From Paractinoplanes aksuensis (GTDB lineage: Bacteria > Actinomycetota > Actinomycetes > Mycobacteriales > Micromonosporaceae), in assembly GCF_024137025.1 (NCBI RefSeq), contig NZ_JAMYJR010000042.1:1-64000 (forward strand): DNA of 64,000 nucleotides, in the 5' to 3' direction. Position 1 is the first letter of the stretch, and every line of letters begins with the position of its first letter. Position numbers and translations under genes: made by a program. Under the pieces are notes generated by a model, which was not told the origin of the DNA, searched no databases, and saw nothing but the letters and a program-made list of their open reading frames with translations. This document shows, in pieces, positions 8,934 through 16,518 of the stretch.

Positions 8934-8950
8934 GGTCCACTGTGCGGTCT
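8934..8950. promoter_or_regulatory. Candidate IclR-family operator, site B
   Basis: GGTCC-N7-GGTCT, matching the island consensus GTCC-N7-GGWC. It is 19-35 bases upstream of the minus-strand ATG of the citryl-CoA-lyase-like gene, close enough to overlap its transcription start. Confidence 0.55.
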
Positions 8951-9010
8951 ACTGGTACCGCTCAGTGGTCTTGCTTGACATCGACAGGTCTGAGCGAGGA
9001 CAACTAACGT

Positions 9011-9030
9011 ACTGGTTCGTACAAACCGGT
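9011..9030. promoter_or_regulatory. Imperfect palindrome upstream of the lyase-fusion operon
   Basis: Arms ACTGGTT and AACCGGT separated by six bases, with one mismatch. It lies between the CaiB stop and the lyase start and does not match the GTCC-type sites, so it may serve a different factor or be chance. Confidence 0.3.
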
Positions 9031-9049
9031 GGAGGTCAGGATGGCCGGT

Positions 9050-10264
9050 TCACAGTCGGGCGTCGGCCGCGCGCCAGCGGTGCAGCAGACCGGCCAGCTC
9101 CTCGTTGTGCTGGCCGAGCACCGGTGGAGGCGACGGGGGCGTCAGCGGCTCGCCGTCGAAGAGCACTCCGCTGCCGCTGACCCGCAGGGTGTCCCGGCCC
9201 GACCGGGCGATCGCGGCCGGCGGCGTCCCGGGCGGGAAGGGCACGTCGCTGAGGAAGCCCCGCCCGGCGATCTGGTCGGCCGCCACTGCCTGGGCGACTG
9301 TCAGGATGCGAGCGGCGGGCACCCCGGCGGCCGACAGGATGTGTTCCCATTCGGCGGCCGGGCGGTGCCGCAGCGCCTCGTTCAGCAGCCGGTTCAGCTC
9401 GGCCCGGTTCTGTTTGCGGGCCTCCCGGTCGGCGAACCGGGGGTCGTCGATCAGGCCGGCCCGCTCGACCAGGCGGCACAACGTCTCGTACTGCTCCTGG
9501 CGGTTGGCCGCGATGTTGAGCGGGCCGTCGGCCGTGTCGAAGGTGCCGGAGGGCGCGGCGGTGGCGTTCTGGTGGCCCATCGGCTGCGGCTCGACCCCGC
9601 TGACCAGATAGTTGGAGACGGCCCAGCCCATCGCCGACAGCGAAGCCTCCAGCATGGACACGTCGAGGAAGCGGCCCCGGCCGTCGATCCGGCGCCCGGC
9701 CAGGGCGGCGGTGATGGCGAGCGCCGCGCTGAGCCCGCCCACCGTGTCGGCGACCGGGAAGCCGACCCGCAGCGGGGCGGTCTCGGGCGTGCCGGTCACG
9801 CTCATCATCCCGGCCAGGCCCTGGATGATCTGGTCGTAGGCCGGGGCCTGGCTCATCGGCCCGGTCTGGCCGAAACCGCTGATGGCGCAGTAGACGAGGC
9901 CCGGGTTGAGCCCGCGCAGCCGCTCCCACGGGAAGCCGACCCGGGCCAGCACCCCGGCCCGGTAGTTCTCGACCAGCACGTCGGCGTGCGTTGCGAGGCC
10001 GGTGAACGCCGCCCGCCCGGCCTCCGACTTCAGGTCGAGCTCGACCGACTTCTTGCCGGCGTTCTGGGCCAGGAAGGACGCGCCCAGCCCGGACCGGTTG
10101 AGTTCCGGGTCGGGGCCGAGCCGCCGGGCCAGGTCGCCGCGGTCGGGCATCTCGACCTTGATCACTTCGGCGCCGAGGAGCATGAGGTGGTACGTGCAGT
10201 ACGGGCCGGCGAGGACGTTGGTGAGGTCGAGGACGCGGACCCCTTCGAGCGGCCGGTCGGGCAT
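9050..10264 (-). CDS. CaiB/BaiF family CoA transferase
   Basis: A 404-residue class-III CoA transferase. The N-terminus PLEGVRVLDLTNVLAGPYCTYHLMLLGAEVIKVE, with GKKSVELDLK and VLVENYRAGV, is diagnostic of the family (formyl-CoA transferase, CaiB, racemases). In the RFLDVSMLEASLS segment, Glu stands where formyl-CoA transferase has its catalytic Asp; many uncharacterised members share this. It would move CoA from a donor such as succinyl-CoA onto a carboxylate, which the downstream citryl-CoA-lyase-like enzyme could then cleave. The ATG chosen has AAAGGAG eight bases before it; the seven upstream residues are therefore left out. It lies 27 bases downstream of the IclR gene on the same strand, so regulator and transferase probably share a transcript. 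Confidence 0.88.
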   Translation of the reverse strand: MPDRPLEGVRVLDLTNVLAGPYCTYHLMLLGAEVIKVEMPDRGDLARRLGPDPELNRSGLGASFLAQNAGKKSVELDLKSEAGRAAFTGLATHADVLVENYRAGVLARVGFPWERLRGLNPGLVYCAISGFGQTGPMSQAPAYDQIIQGLAGMMSVTGTPETAPLRVGFPVADTVGGLSAALAITAALAGRRIDGRGRFLDVSMLEASLSAMGWAVSNYLVSGVEPQPMGHQNATAAPSGTFDTADGPLNIAANRQEQYETLCRLVERAGLIDDPRFADREARKQNRAELNRLLNEALRHRPAAEWEHILSAAGVPAARILTVAQAVAADQIAGRGFLSDVPFPPGTPPAAIARSGRDTLRVSGSGVLFDGEPLTPPSPPPVLGQHNEELAGLLHRWRAADARL

Positions 10265-10291
10265 GCGCGTTGCTCCTTTCGACACCGAGCG

Positions 10292-11089
10292 TCAGAACGA
10301 CGACCCGAGGGGGTGGTCGAAGCCGCGCTCGTCCAGCTGGGCCGCGGCCGCGAGCAGGGCCTCGGTGAACTCGGTGACCCGGTCGTCGGTGAAGCGCACG
10401 GTCGGCCCGCTCAGGGTCAGCGCCGCCACCACCGAGCCGGACCGGCCGGTCAGCGGCACGGCCACGGCGGACAGCCCGGCCTCCCGTTCGCCGTGGCTGA
10501 CGGCGAAGCCCTGCACGGCGGCCTCGTCGATCCACTCCCGCAGCCGGTCGACGTGCCCCTCGCCCCACGGCGAGGACCGGGCGATCCGGGTCAGCAGCTG
10601 GGGCGTGGCGTTGCGCAGCAACACTTTGGCCGAGGCGCCGGCCCACAATGGCAGCTCGTCGCCGACCTGCACGACGTGCCGCAGCGGCTGCGGGCTCTCC
10701 TGCTGGGCGATGCAGACCCGGACGGTGTCGCGCACGACGTAGAGGTTGACCGTCTCGCGTTCCCGGGCGGCGAGCTCGCGCATCAGGCGCTGGGTCTCGG
10801 GCGGCAGTTCCCAGCTGCGGCGGGCCAGGTGGGCCCAGCGCCACAGGCCGGGCCCGGCCATGTAGCCGGAGCTGGTCGCCCACAGCAGCCCGCTCTGCTC
10901 CAGCGTCTGGACGATCCGGATGACCGTCGTCTTGGCCAGGCCGGTCGCGGTGACGATGTCCCGCACGGCGATCAGCGGCCGTTCCTCGCTGAGCAGCGAC
11001 AGGATGTCGAGCGCGCGCTGGATGCTGCGGACACCCCCGCTGTCGGACGTCTCTTCACCGGTGGCGCTGCGGCTGGTCGCGGATGGCAC
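10292..11089 (-). CDS. IclR-family transcriptional regulator of the catabolic island
   Basis: A 265-residue IclR protein with a GTG start preceded by GAGGAAG. Residues about 20-85 form the N-terminal winged helix (SIQRALDILSLLSEERPLIAVRDIV ... TVIRIVQTLEQSGLL). The remainder is the effector-binding IclR domain (ETVNLYVVRDTVRVCIAQQES, LPLWAGASAKVLL, SAVAVPLTGRSGSVVAALTLSG). Such proteins usually bind an intermediate of the pathway they control. The gene is divergent from the ALDH operon. The shared intergenic region carries two copies of GTCC-N7-GGWC 32 bases apart, and further copies precede the lyase and ThuA units. Whether it activates or represses cannot be read from sequence, but the site beside the ALDH ribosome site suggests repression. 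Confidence 0.9.
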   Translation of the reverse strand: MPSATSRSATGEETSDSGGVRSIQRALDILSLLSEERPLIAVRDIVTATGLAKTTVIRIVQTLEQSGLLWATSSGYMAGPGLWRWAHLARRSWELPPETQRLMRELAARERETVNLYVVRDTVRVCIAQQESPQPLRHVVQVGDELPLWAGASAKVLLRNATPQLLTRIARSSPWGEGHVDRLREWIDEAAVQGFAVSHGEREAGLSAVAVPLTGRSGSVVAALTLSGPTVRFTDDRVTEFTEALLAAAAQLDERGFDHPLGSSF

Positions 11090-11216
11090 CGTGACTCACT
11101 TCCTCTCCTGGGCGGACACCCAAGATTCTGCCTTCCCGGCGCCGACGTCATCGGCTCGTAACTTTTCGACGTCCACCTATTGCCTTCGCCCGACGGCCAA
11201 CCGTACGTTACACCAG

Positions 11217-11233
11217 AGTCCGCAGAGCGGTCC
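11217..11233. promoter_or_regulatory. Candidate IclR-family operator, site D
   Basis: AGTCC-N7-GGTCC in the IclR-ALDH divergent region. Its centre is 32 bases from that of the next copy, about three helical turns, placing both on the same DNA face. Confidence 0.6.
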
Positions 11234-11248
11234 AGAACAACCATATTA

Positions 11249-11265
11249 GGTCCATTAGACGGACC
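11249..11265. promoter_or_regulatory. Candidate IclR-family operator, site C
   Basis: GGTCC-N7-GGACC, the most symmetrical copy. It ends two bases before the GGGAGG ribosome site of the ALDH gene, so bound protein would block transcription or clear the promoter. Confidence 0.65.
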
Positions 11266-11279
11266 GTGGGAGGTTGCTA

Positions 11280-12755
11280 ATGCTGAAGGCGATCCTCGGG
11301 ACGCCGGTCGGTGAGGTGACCCCGGCGCCCGCGCTGCTGGCCGGCTCCTGGATCGACGCGGGCACTCCGGCCGATCGGGTCGGCCCCTTCACCCGTACGG
11401 TCGTCAGCCGGGCCTCGACGGCCGGGTCCGGCGACGTCCGCGTCGCCGCCGGGTACGCACGGACGGCGGCCCGCTCGGTGGCGAGGCTGGCCCCGGCCAC
11501 CCGCGCCACCATCCTCGACCGCGCGGCGGCGCTGGCCGCCGAGCACCGCGACGCGTTCGCCCGGCTCCTCGCGCTCGAACTCGGCAAGCCGGTCCGCGAC
11601 GGCCGGGGCGAACTCGACCGGGTCGCCGACACCTTCGCCGTGTGCGCGGCCGAAGCCCGGCGGATCGGCGGCGATGTGCTGCCCGTGGCAGGCTGGGAGC
11701 GGGGCGTGGGCAACACCGCGCTGACCTATCGCGCCCCGGCCGGCGTGGCCCTGGCCATCACCCCGTTCAACGCCCCCGCCAACCTGCTGGCGCACAAGCT
11801 CGGCGCCTCGTTCGCGGCCGGTAACAGCACCATCGTCAAGTCCCCGCCGCAGGCCCCGGCGGTCTCGGCTGCTCTCGTGGCGCTGCTGCTCGAGGCGGGG
11901 ACGCCGGTCGAGGCGGTGCAGCTGCTGCACGGCGACGGCCAGGTCGGCGCCGCCCTGTGCGCCGCACCCGAGGTGGCCGTCATCAGCTTCACCGGCAGCG
12001 CCGAGACCGGCGCGGCGGTGGCCCGCGCGGCCGGGGCCAAACGGCTGGTGCTCGAACTCGGCGGCAACGCGGCCACGATCGTCTGCGATGACGCCGACCT
12101 GGCCGAGGCGGCCCGGGTGTGCGCTCGTACGGGATACAGCAATTCCGGGCAGAGCTGCATCTCCGTGCAACGCGTCTACGTCCAGCGCGCCCGGTTCAAC
12201 GAGTTCGTCGAGCTGTTGACGACTGAGGTCGCGGCCCTGCGGGTGGGCGATCCGCTCGACCCGTCGACCGATGTCGGGTCCATGGTGGACGAACAGGCGG
12301 CCGAGCGGGTGCTGGGCTGGGCGACGGCCGCGGTCGACTCGGGCGGGCGGATCACCGTGGGTGGTTCCCGCGACGGCGCCACGCTCACCCCGACCGTCGT
12401 GGCCGACCCGCCGGCCGACGCCGCCGTGGTCGTCCAGGAGGTCTTCGGCGCCCTGGTCAGCGTATTGCCGTTCGACGACTTCGACGCCGTTCTGGAGACG
12501 TGCAATGCCAGCCGGTTCGGGTTGCAGGCCGGGCTGTTCACCAGCGACATCGGCCGCGTCCTCACCGCCTGGCGCGAGCTCGAGGTCGGCGGCCTGGTGG
12601 TCAACGGGTCCTCCAACTTCCGGCTCGACCACGTGCCGTTCGGTGGGGTCAAGGATTCCGGCTTCGGTCGCGAGTCGCCGCGCTTCATGGTCGAGGACTA
12701 CACGGTCGTCAAGACGCTGATCCTGCGCGGCCTGTCGATCTGGGGAGAAGACTGA
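11280..12755 (+). CDS. NAD(P)-dependent aldehyde dehydrogenase
   Basis: A 491-residue aldehyde dehydrogenase. It shows the nucleotide-binding ITPFNAPANLLAHKLG region, the FTGS motif, the general-base LELGGN segment and the catalytic Cys in SGQSCIS (C293). Its subfamily resembles semialdehyde and vanillin dehydrogenases, but the substrate cannot be fixed. The ATG follows GGGAGG by six bases; an in-frame TTG two codons earlier is less likely. Its stop overlaps the start of the ThDP enzyme (TGATG), so the two are translationally coupled. A decarboxylase-type ThDP enzyme making an aldehyde and an ALDH oxidising it would form a natural pair. Confidence 0.9.
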   Translation: MLKAILGTPVGEVTPAPALLAGSWIDAGTPADRVGPFTRTVVSRASTAGSGDVRVAAGYARTAARSVARLAPATRATILDRAAALAAEHRDAFARLLALELGKPVRDGRGELDRVADTFAVCAAEARRIGGDVLPVAGWERGVGNTALTYRAPAGVALAITPFNAPANLLAHKLGASFAAGNSTIVKSPPQAPAVSAALVALLLEAGTPVEAVQLLHGDGQVGAALCAAPEVAVISFTGSAETGAAVARAAGAKRLVLELGGNAATIVCDDADLAEAARVCARTGYSNSGQSCISVQRVYVQRARFNEFVELLTTEVAALRVGDPLDPSTDVGSMVDEQAAERVLGWATAAVDSGGRITVGGSRDGATLTPTVVADPPADAAVVVQEVFGALVSVLPFDDFDAVLETCNASRFGLQAGLFTSDIGRVLTAWRELEVGGLVVNGSSNFRLDHVPFGGVKDSGFGRESPRFMVEDYTVVKTLILRGLSIWGED

Positions 12756-14488
12756 TGACTACGCCCACCGCTGCCGCCGCGCTCGTCGACCAACTTGTCG
12801 ACTACGGCGTCGAGTACATCTTCGGCACCTGCGGCCACACCAATATCGCCCTGCTGGACGCGCTGGGTCGCAGCCCGATCGAGTTCGTCATCGCCCGGCA
12901 CGAGCAGACCGCCGCGCACGCCGCCGACGGCTACGCCCGCGCCACCGGCAAGCCCGGCGTCGTCCTGATGCACGTCGGCCCCGGCATGATGAACGCGGTC
13001 ACCGGCGTGGCCACCGCCGCCCTCGACTCCGTACCACTCATCGCGATCTCCGGCGACATTCCTTCCTACATGTACGGGCGTCACCCGCACCAAGAGGTCA
13101 ACCTGCACGCCGACGCCGACCAGACCGCGATCTACCGGCCGTTCGTCAAGCGGGCCTGGCAGGTGCAGCGGGTGGAAGACCTGCCCCGCTTCACCGAGCG
13201 CGCGTTCTGGACCGCCACCTCCGGCCGCCCCGGCGCTGTCCTGCTCAACGTGCCGATGGATCTGTTCTCCCGGCCGATGCCGGCAACGGTTCCGGCCTAC
13301 CCGTTGCCACAGTCGTCATCCCGGCCCGATTTGAGCCCGGCCGACGCCGACCGGATTGCCGCCGCGCTCGTCGTCGCCCAGCGCCCGCTGATCTACCTGG
13401 GCGGCGGACTGGGCGGGGCGGACGGCCGGCAGGCGCTGCGCGAGCTGGCCGAGCACCTGGACCTCCCGGTCGCCCACTCGCTGATGGCCAAGGGCGCCCT
13501 GCCCGACGACCACCCGCTGGTCATGGGCATGACCGGGTTCTGGGGCCTGGCCGAGACCAACGCCTACACCCGCGACGCCGACCTGGTGCTGGCCATCGGC
13601 ACCCGGTTCGCCGAGACCGACGCCAGCTCGTGGAACCCGGAGCACACCTGGCGCTTCCCACCGGCCCGGCTGATCCAGATCGACATCGACCCGGCCGAGA
13701 TCGGCCGCAACTTCCCGGTCGAGATCGGCGTGGTCGCCGACGCCGGTCCGGCCGTACGGAAGATCCTGGAATCCGTACGCCGCCACGAACCCCAGGTCCG
13801 GCCGGGGCTGCGCGAGCAGATCCGTACGGCTCGCTCCGAAATGTTCGCGGCCAGTGCCGAACGGGGCCGCAGCGACCAGTTCCCGCTGCGCCCCGAGCGC
13901 ATCCTGGCCGACCTGCGGGCCGCCCTGCCGGCCGACGCGGTGCTGGTCACCGACGTCGGCTGGAACAAGAACGGGGTGGCTCAGTGCTACCCGCTGCCCG
14001 CGAGCGGCCGGTTCATCACCCCCGGCGGCGCCTCGACCATGGGCTTCGGCCCGGCGGCGGCGCTGGGCGTGCAGATCGCCGAGCCGGACCGGGTCGTCGT
14101 GGCCCTGATCGGCGACGGCGGAATGAGCGCCCAGCTGCCCGCGCTGCCCATGGCCGTCGAACGCGGCCTGCCCGTGATCTTCCTGGTGATGAACAACCGG
14201 GCCCACGGCACGATCTCCGACCTGCAGTCGAGCTTCTTCGGCCGCAGCTACGGGTGCGACTTCGTCGATCCGGACGGCAACCCGTACAGCCCCGACTTCG
14301 CCGCCCTCGGCCGCGCCTGCGGGGCCGACGGCTACGTCGTCGCCGAGCCGGGCGAGCTCAGCGCCGCCCTCAAGACAGCCGTCGAACGCCGCCGCCCCGC
14401 GGTGATCGACGTGCCGATGGTCAACGAACCGGTACCGACTCCCGGCCACTGGAACATCAAGGACATCTACCAGGGCCTTTTCGACTGA
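12755..14488 (+). CDS. Thiamine diphosphate-dependent enzyme (acetolactate synthase/benzoylformate decarboxylase superfamily)
   Basis: A 577-residue ThDP enzyme with the three expected domains. The N-terminal PYR domain carries the activating Glu in ARHEQTAAHAADGYAR (E50). The central TPP_M domain runs LIYLGGGLGG ... LAIGTRF. The C-terminal PP domain has the metal/ThDP motif from IGDGGM to MNN near residue 450. The sequence GTCGHTNIALLDAL near the N-terminus is not that of acetolactate synthase, and I cannot assign a substrate. Possible activities are 2-oxo acid decarboxylation, carboligation, or cleavage of a cyclic dione as in inositol breakdown. It is coupled to the upstream ALDH and followed after 16 bases by the importer genes, implying an imported substrate. 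Confidence 0.88.
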   Translation: MTTPTAAAALVDQLVDYGVEYIFGTCGHTNIALLDALGRSPIEFVIARHEQTAAHAADGYARATGKPGVVLMHVGPGMMNAVTGVATAALDSVPLIAISGDIPSYMYGRHPHQEVNLHADADQTAIYRPFVKRAWQVQRVEDLPRFTERAFWTATSGRPGAVLLNVPMDLFSRPMPATVPAYPLPQSSSRPDLSPADADRIAAALVVAQRPLIYLGGGLGGADGRQALRELAEHLDLPVAHSLMAKGALPDDHPLVMGMTGFWGLAETNAYTRDADLVLAIGTRFAETDASSWNPEHTWRFPPARLIQIDIDPAEIGRNFPVEIGVVADAGPAVRKILESVRRHEPQVRPGLREQIRTARSEMFAASAERGRSDQFPLRPERILADLRAALPADAVLVTDVGWNKNGVAQCYPLPASGRFITPGGASTMGFGPAAALGVQIAEPDRVVVALIGDGGMSAQLPALPMAVERGLPVIFLVMNNRAHGTISDLQSSFFGRSYGCDFVDPDGNPYSPDFAALGRACGADGYVVAEPGELSAALKTAVERRRPAVIDVPMVNEPVPTPGHWNIKDIYQGLFD

Positions 14489-14504
14489 TAGAGGTGAGAC
14501 GCCA

Positions 14505-15647
14505 ATGCTGCGATTCCGCGCCACCGCTGCCATTTTCTCCGTCGCTCTGATCGCTGCCGGATGCAGCGCTCCCGGTTCCGGCAACGAGGACTCGGGAAGC
14601 ACCGACGGCCCCATCAAGATCGCCCTGGTCGACGCCCAGAGCGGCCAGCTCAGCTCCCTCGGCGCCTGGGAGCTCAAGGGGGCCCGGCTCGCCGTCGACG
14701 AGTGGAACGCCCAGGGCGGCGTCAACGGCCGCCAGATCCAGCTCGACGTGTTCGACGACCAGGGCGACCCCACGGTCGGCACCAACCTCGCCCGCAAGAT
14801 CGACAGTGAGGGCTACATCGCCATGGTCGGCACGGCCGAGAGCGCCGTCACGATCGCCATGGCGCCCCTGCTCAAGCAGGCCGAGATCCCCAACATCACC
14901 TCCGGTCAGTCGCCCGGTCTGGTCGCCGTGGGCAGCGATTTCCTGTTCCTGAACGGCCCGACCAGCACCACCTACGACGAGACCCTGGCCAAGCACATCG
15001 TGGACGGCCAGGGCATCAAGAGCATCGCGATGATCACCAACAACGGCGGTTACGGCAAGGGTGAGCACGACGCCTTCCTCAAGGCGTTGCAGGCCCGCAA
15101 CGTGACGCCGCTGGCCGACCAGGTCGTCACCACCGACCAGAAGGACTTCAGCGCGGTGCTCACCGGCATCCGGCAGAAGAACCCCAAGGTCATCTTCCTC
15201 GGGGCCGAAGAGGTCGAGTCCGGGCTGATCGTCAAGCAGGCCCGCGACCTGGGCATCACCGCCACCTTCGCCGGCGCTGCGCCGCAGGGCACACCCGTCT
15301 TCATCGACACCGCCGGCGCCAGGAACGCTGAGGGCACGATCGTCAGCTCCCCGTATCTGAGCAACGACATCAGCGAGGCGTCGAAGAAGTTCGCTGCCGC
15401 CTACAAGGCGAAGTTCAACGAGGAGGCCGAACTGCACGGGGCCAAGGCCTACGACGGCACCCAGATCCTGCTGACCGCGCTCAAGACCAGCAACGTCGCC
15501 ACCGGCAAGCCGCTGGCCGACGCCATCCGGGCCACCAAGTACGAGGGACTGCTGGGCAGCTTCGCCTTCGACCGGACCGGCGTCGGCATCTTCGAGACGT
15601 CGATCGGCACGATCCAGGGCGGCCAGCTCGTCGCCGCCGGCAGCTGA
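14505..15647 (+). CDS. ABC importer substrate-binding lipoprotein, branched-chain amino acid/aromatic acid type
   Basis: A 380-residue Peripla_BP_6 family protein. The signal peptide ends in a lipobox (LIAAGC), so it is anchored at the outer face of the membrane. IKIALVDAQSGQLSSLGAWELKGARLAVDEWNAQGGVNGR is the standard LivJ/LivK-like opening. This family takes branched-chain amino acids, but in catabolic islands it commonly takes aromatic acids, amides or other carboxylates. Its position inside an IclR-controlled catabolic operon favours a non-amino-acid ligand. GAGGTGAG precedes the ATG at good spacing. It forms one operon with the permease and ATPase genes that follow. Confidence 0.9.
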   Translation: MLRFRATAAIFSVALIAAGCSAPGSGNEDSGSTDGPIKIALVDAQSGQLSSLGAWELKGARLAVDEWNAQGGVNGRQIQLDVFDDQGDPTVGTNLARKIDSEGYIAMVGTAESAVTIAMAPLLKQAEIPNITSGQSPGLVAVGSDFLFLNGPTSTTYDETLAKHIVDGQGIKSIAMITNNGGYGKGEHDAFLKALQARNVTPLADQVVTTDQKDFSAVLTGIRQKNPKVIFLGAEEVESGLIVKQARDLGITATFAGAAPQGTPVFIDTAGARNAEGTIVSSPYLSNDISEASKKFAAAYKAKFNEEAELHGAKAYDGTQILLTALKTSNVATGKPLADAIRATKYEGLLGSFAFDRTGVGIFETSIGTIQGGQLVAAGS

Positions 15648-15648
15648 C

Positions 15649-16518
15649 ATGCAGGTAACGCTGCAGACGATCATCGGCGGAGTGAGCCTCGGCGCCGTCT
15701 ACGCCCTCGTGGCGCTGGGGTTCTCCCTGGTCTACCGGACCATGGGACTGGTCAACTTCGCGCACGGCAACGTGGTCACCGTCGGCGCCTACCTGGCGTC
15801 CACGTTCTATCTGTCCACCAGGCTGCCGTTCGCCCTGGCCATGATCGTCGCGATCGGCGTCACCGGCCTGATCGGCCTGGTCATCGAGCGGGTGCTGCGC
15901 CCGCTCGAGAACCGCGACTTCGACCTCATGCTGATCGGCACGATCGGGTTCGGCATCGTGCTCGACGCGCTGATCATCATGATCTGGGGCGCCACCGGCC
16001 GGGCCGTGCCCTCGCCGGTGCCGTCCCCGCCGATCGACCTGTTCGGGCTGCGCATCCGCACGTACGACCTGGTCGTACTGGCCATCGCCGCGGTCGCCAC
16101 CGTGCTGCTGGTGCTGTTCCTCTCACGCACCAAACAGGGCGCGGCCATGCAGGCGGTGGCGATGGACCACGAGGCCGCCACCGCGGTCGGCATCCACGTC
16201 GGGCGCAGCAACGCGACCGCTTTCATGATCGGCGCCGGTCTGGCCGCGCTGGCCGGGGGACTGGTCGGTCCCTTGCTGTACGTCAGTCCGGCGCTCGGCG
16301 GCGCGCTCGGCATCAAGGGGTTCGCGGCGGCCATCCTGGGCGGCTTCGGCAGCATTCCCGGCGCGATCGTCGGCGGGCTGGCCATCGGCATCCTCGACTC
16401 GTTCACCGCCGGGCACTTCCAGGGCTACTCCGAACTGGTCACCTTCCTGGTCTTCACGGTGATCATCATGATTCGCCCGACCGGCGTCTTCGGCGAGCGG
16501 ACGGTGAACCGGGCATGA
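15649..16518 (+). CDS. ABC importer permease, LivH type
   Basis: A 289-residue inner-membrane permease with about eight hydrophobic segments. Typical LivH features are the opening GVSLGAVYALVALGFSLVYRTMGLVNFAHG, with its conserved NFAHG, and the late cytoplasmic loop KGFAAAILGGFGSIPGAIVGGLAIGILDS that docks to the ATPase. It starts one base after the binding-protein stop, and its end overlaps the LivM-LivG fusion by four bases (ATGA), so translation is coupled. Confidence 0.92.
   Translation: MQVTLQTIIGGVSLGAVYALVALGFSLVYRTMGLVNFAHGNVVTVGAYLASTFYLSTRLPFALAMIVAIGVTGLIGLVIERVLRPLENRDFDLMLIGTIGFGIVLDALIIMIWGATGRAVPSPVPSPPIDLFGLRIRTYDLVVLAIAAVATVLLVLFLSRTKQGAAMQAVAMDHEAATAVGIHVGRSNATAFMIGAGLAALAGGLVGPLLYVSPALGGALGIKGFAAAILGGFGSIPGAIVGGLAIGILDSFTAGHFQGYSELVTFLVFTVIIMIRPTGVFGERTVNRA

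Noticed and set aside
9050..14488. Oxalate degradation (formyl-CoA transferase plus oxalyl-CoA decarboxylase)
   Set aside because: CaiB/BaiF plus a ThDP enzyme suggests it, but the ThDP enzyme's N-terminal motif and the ALDH, lyase and importer partners do not fit oxalate, and the genes lie in separate operons.
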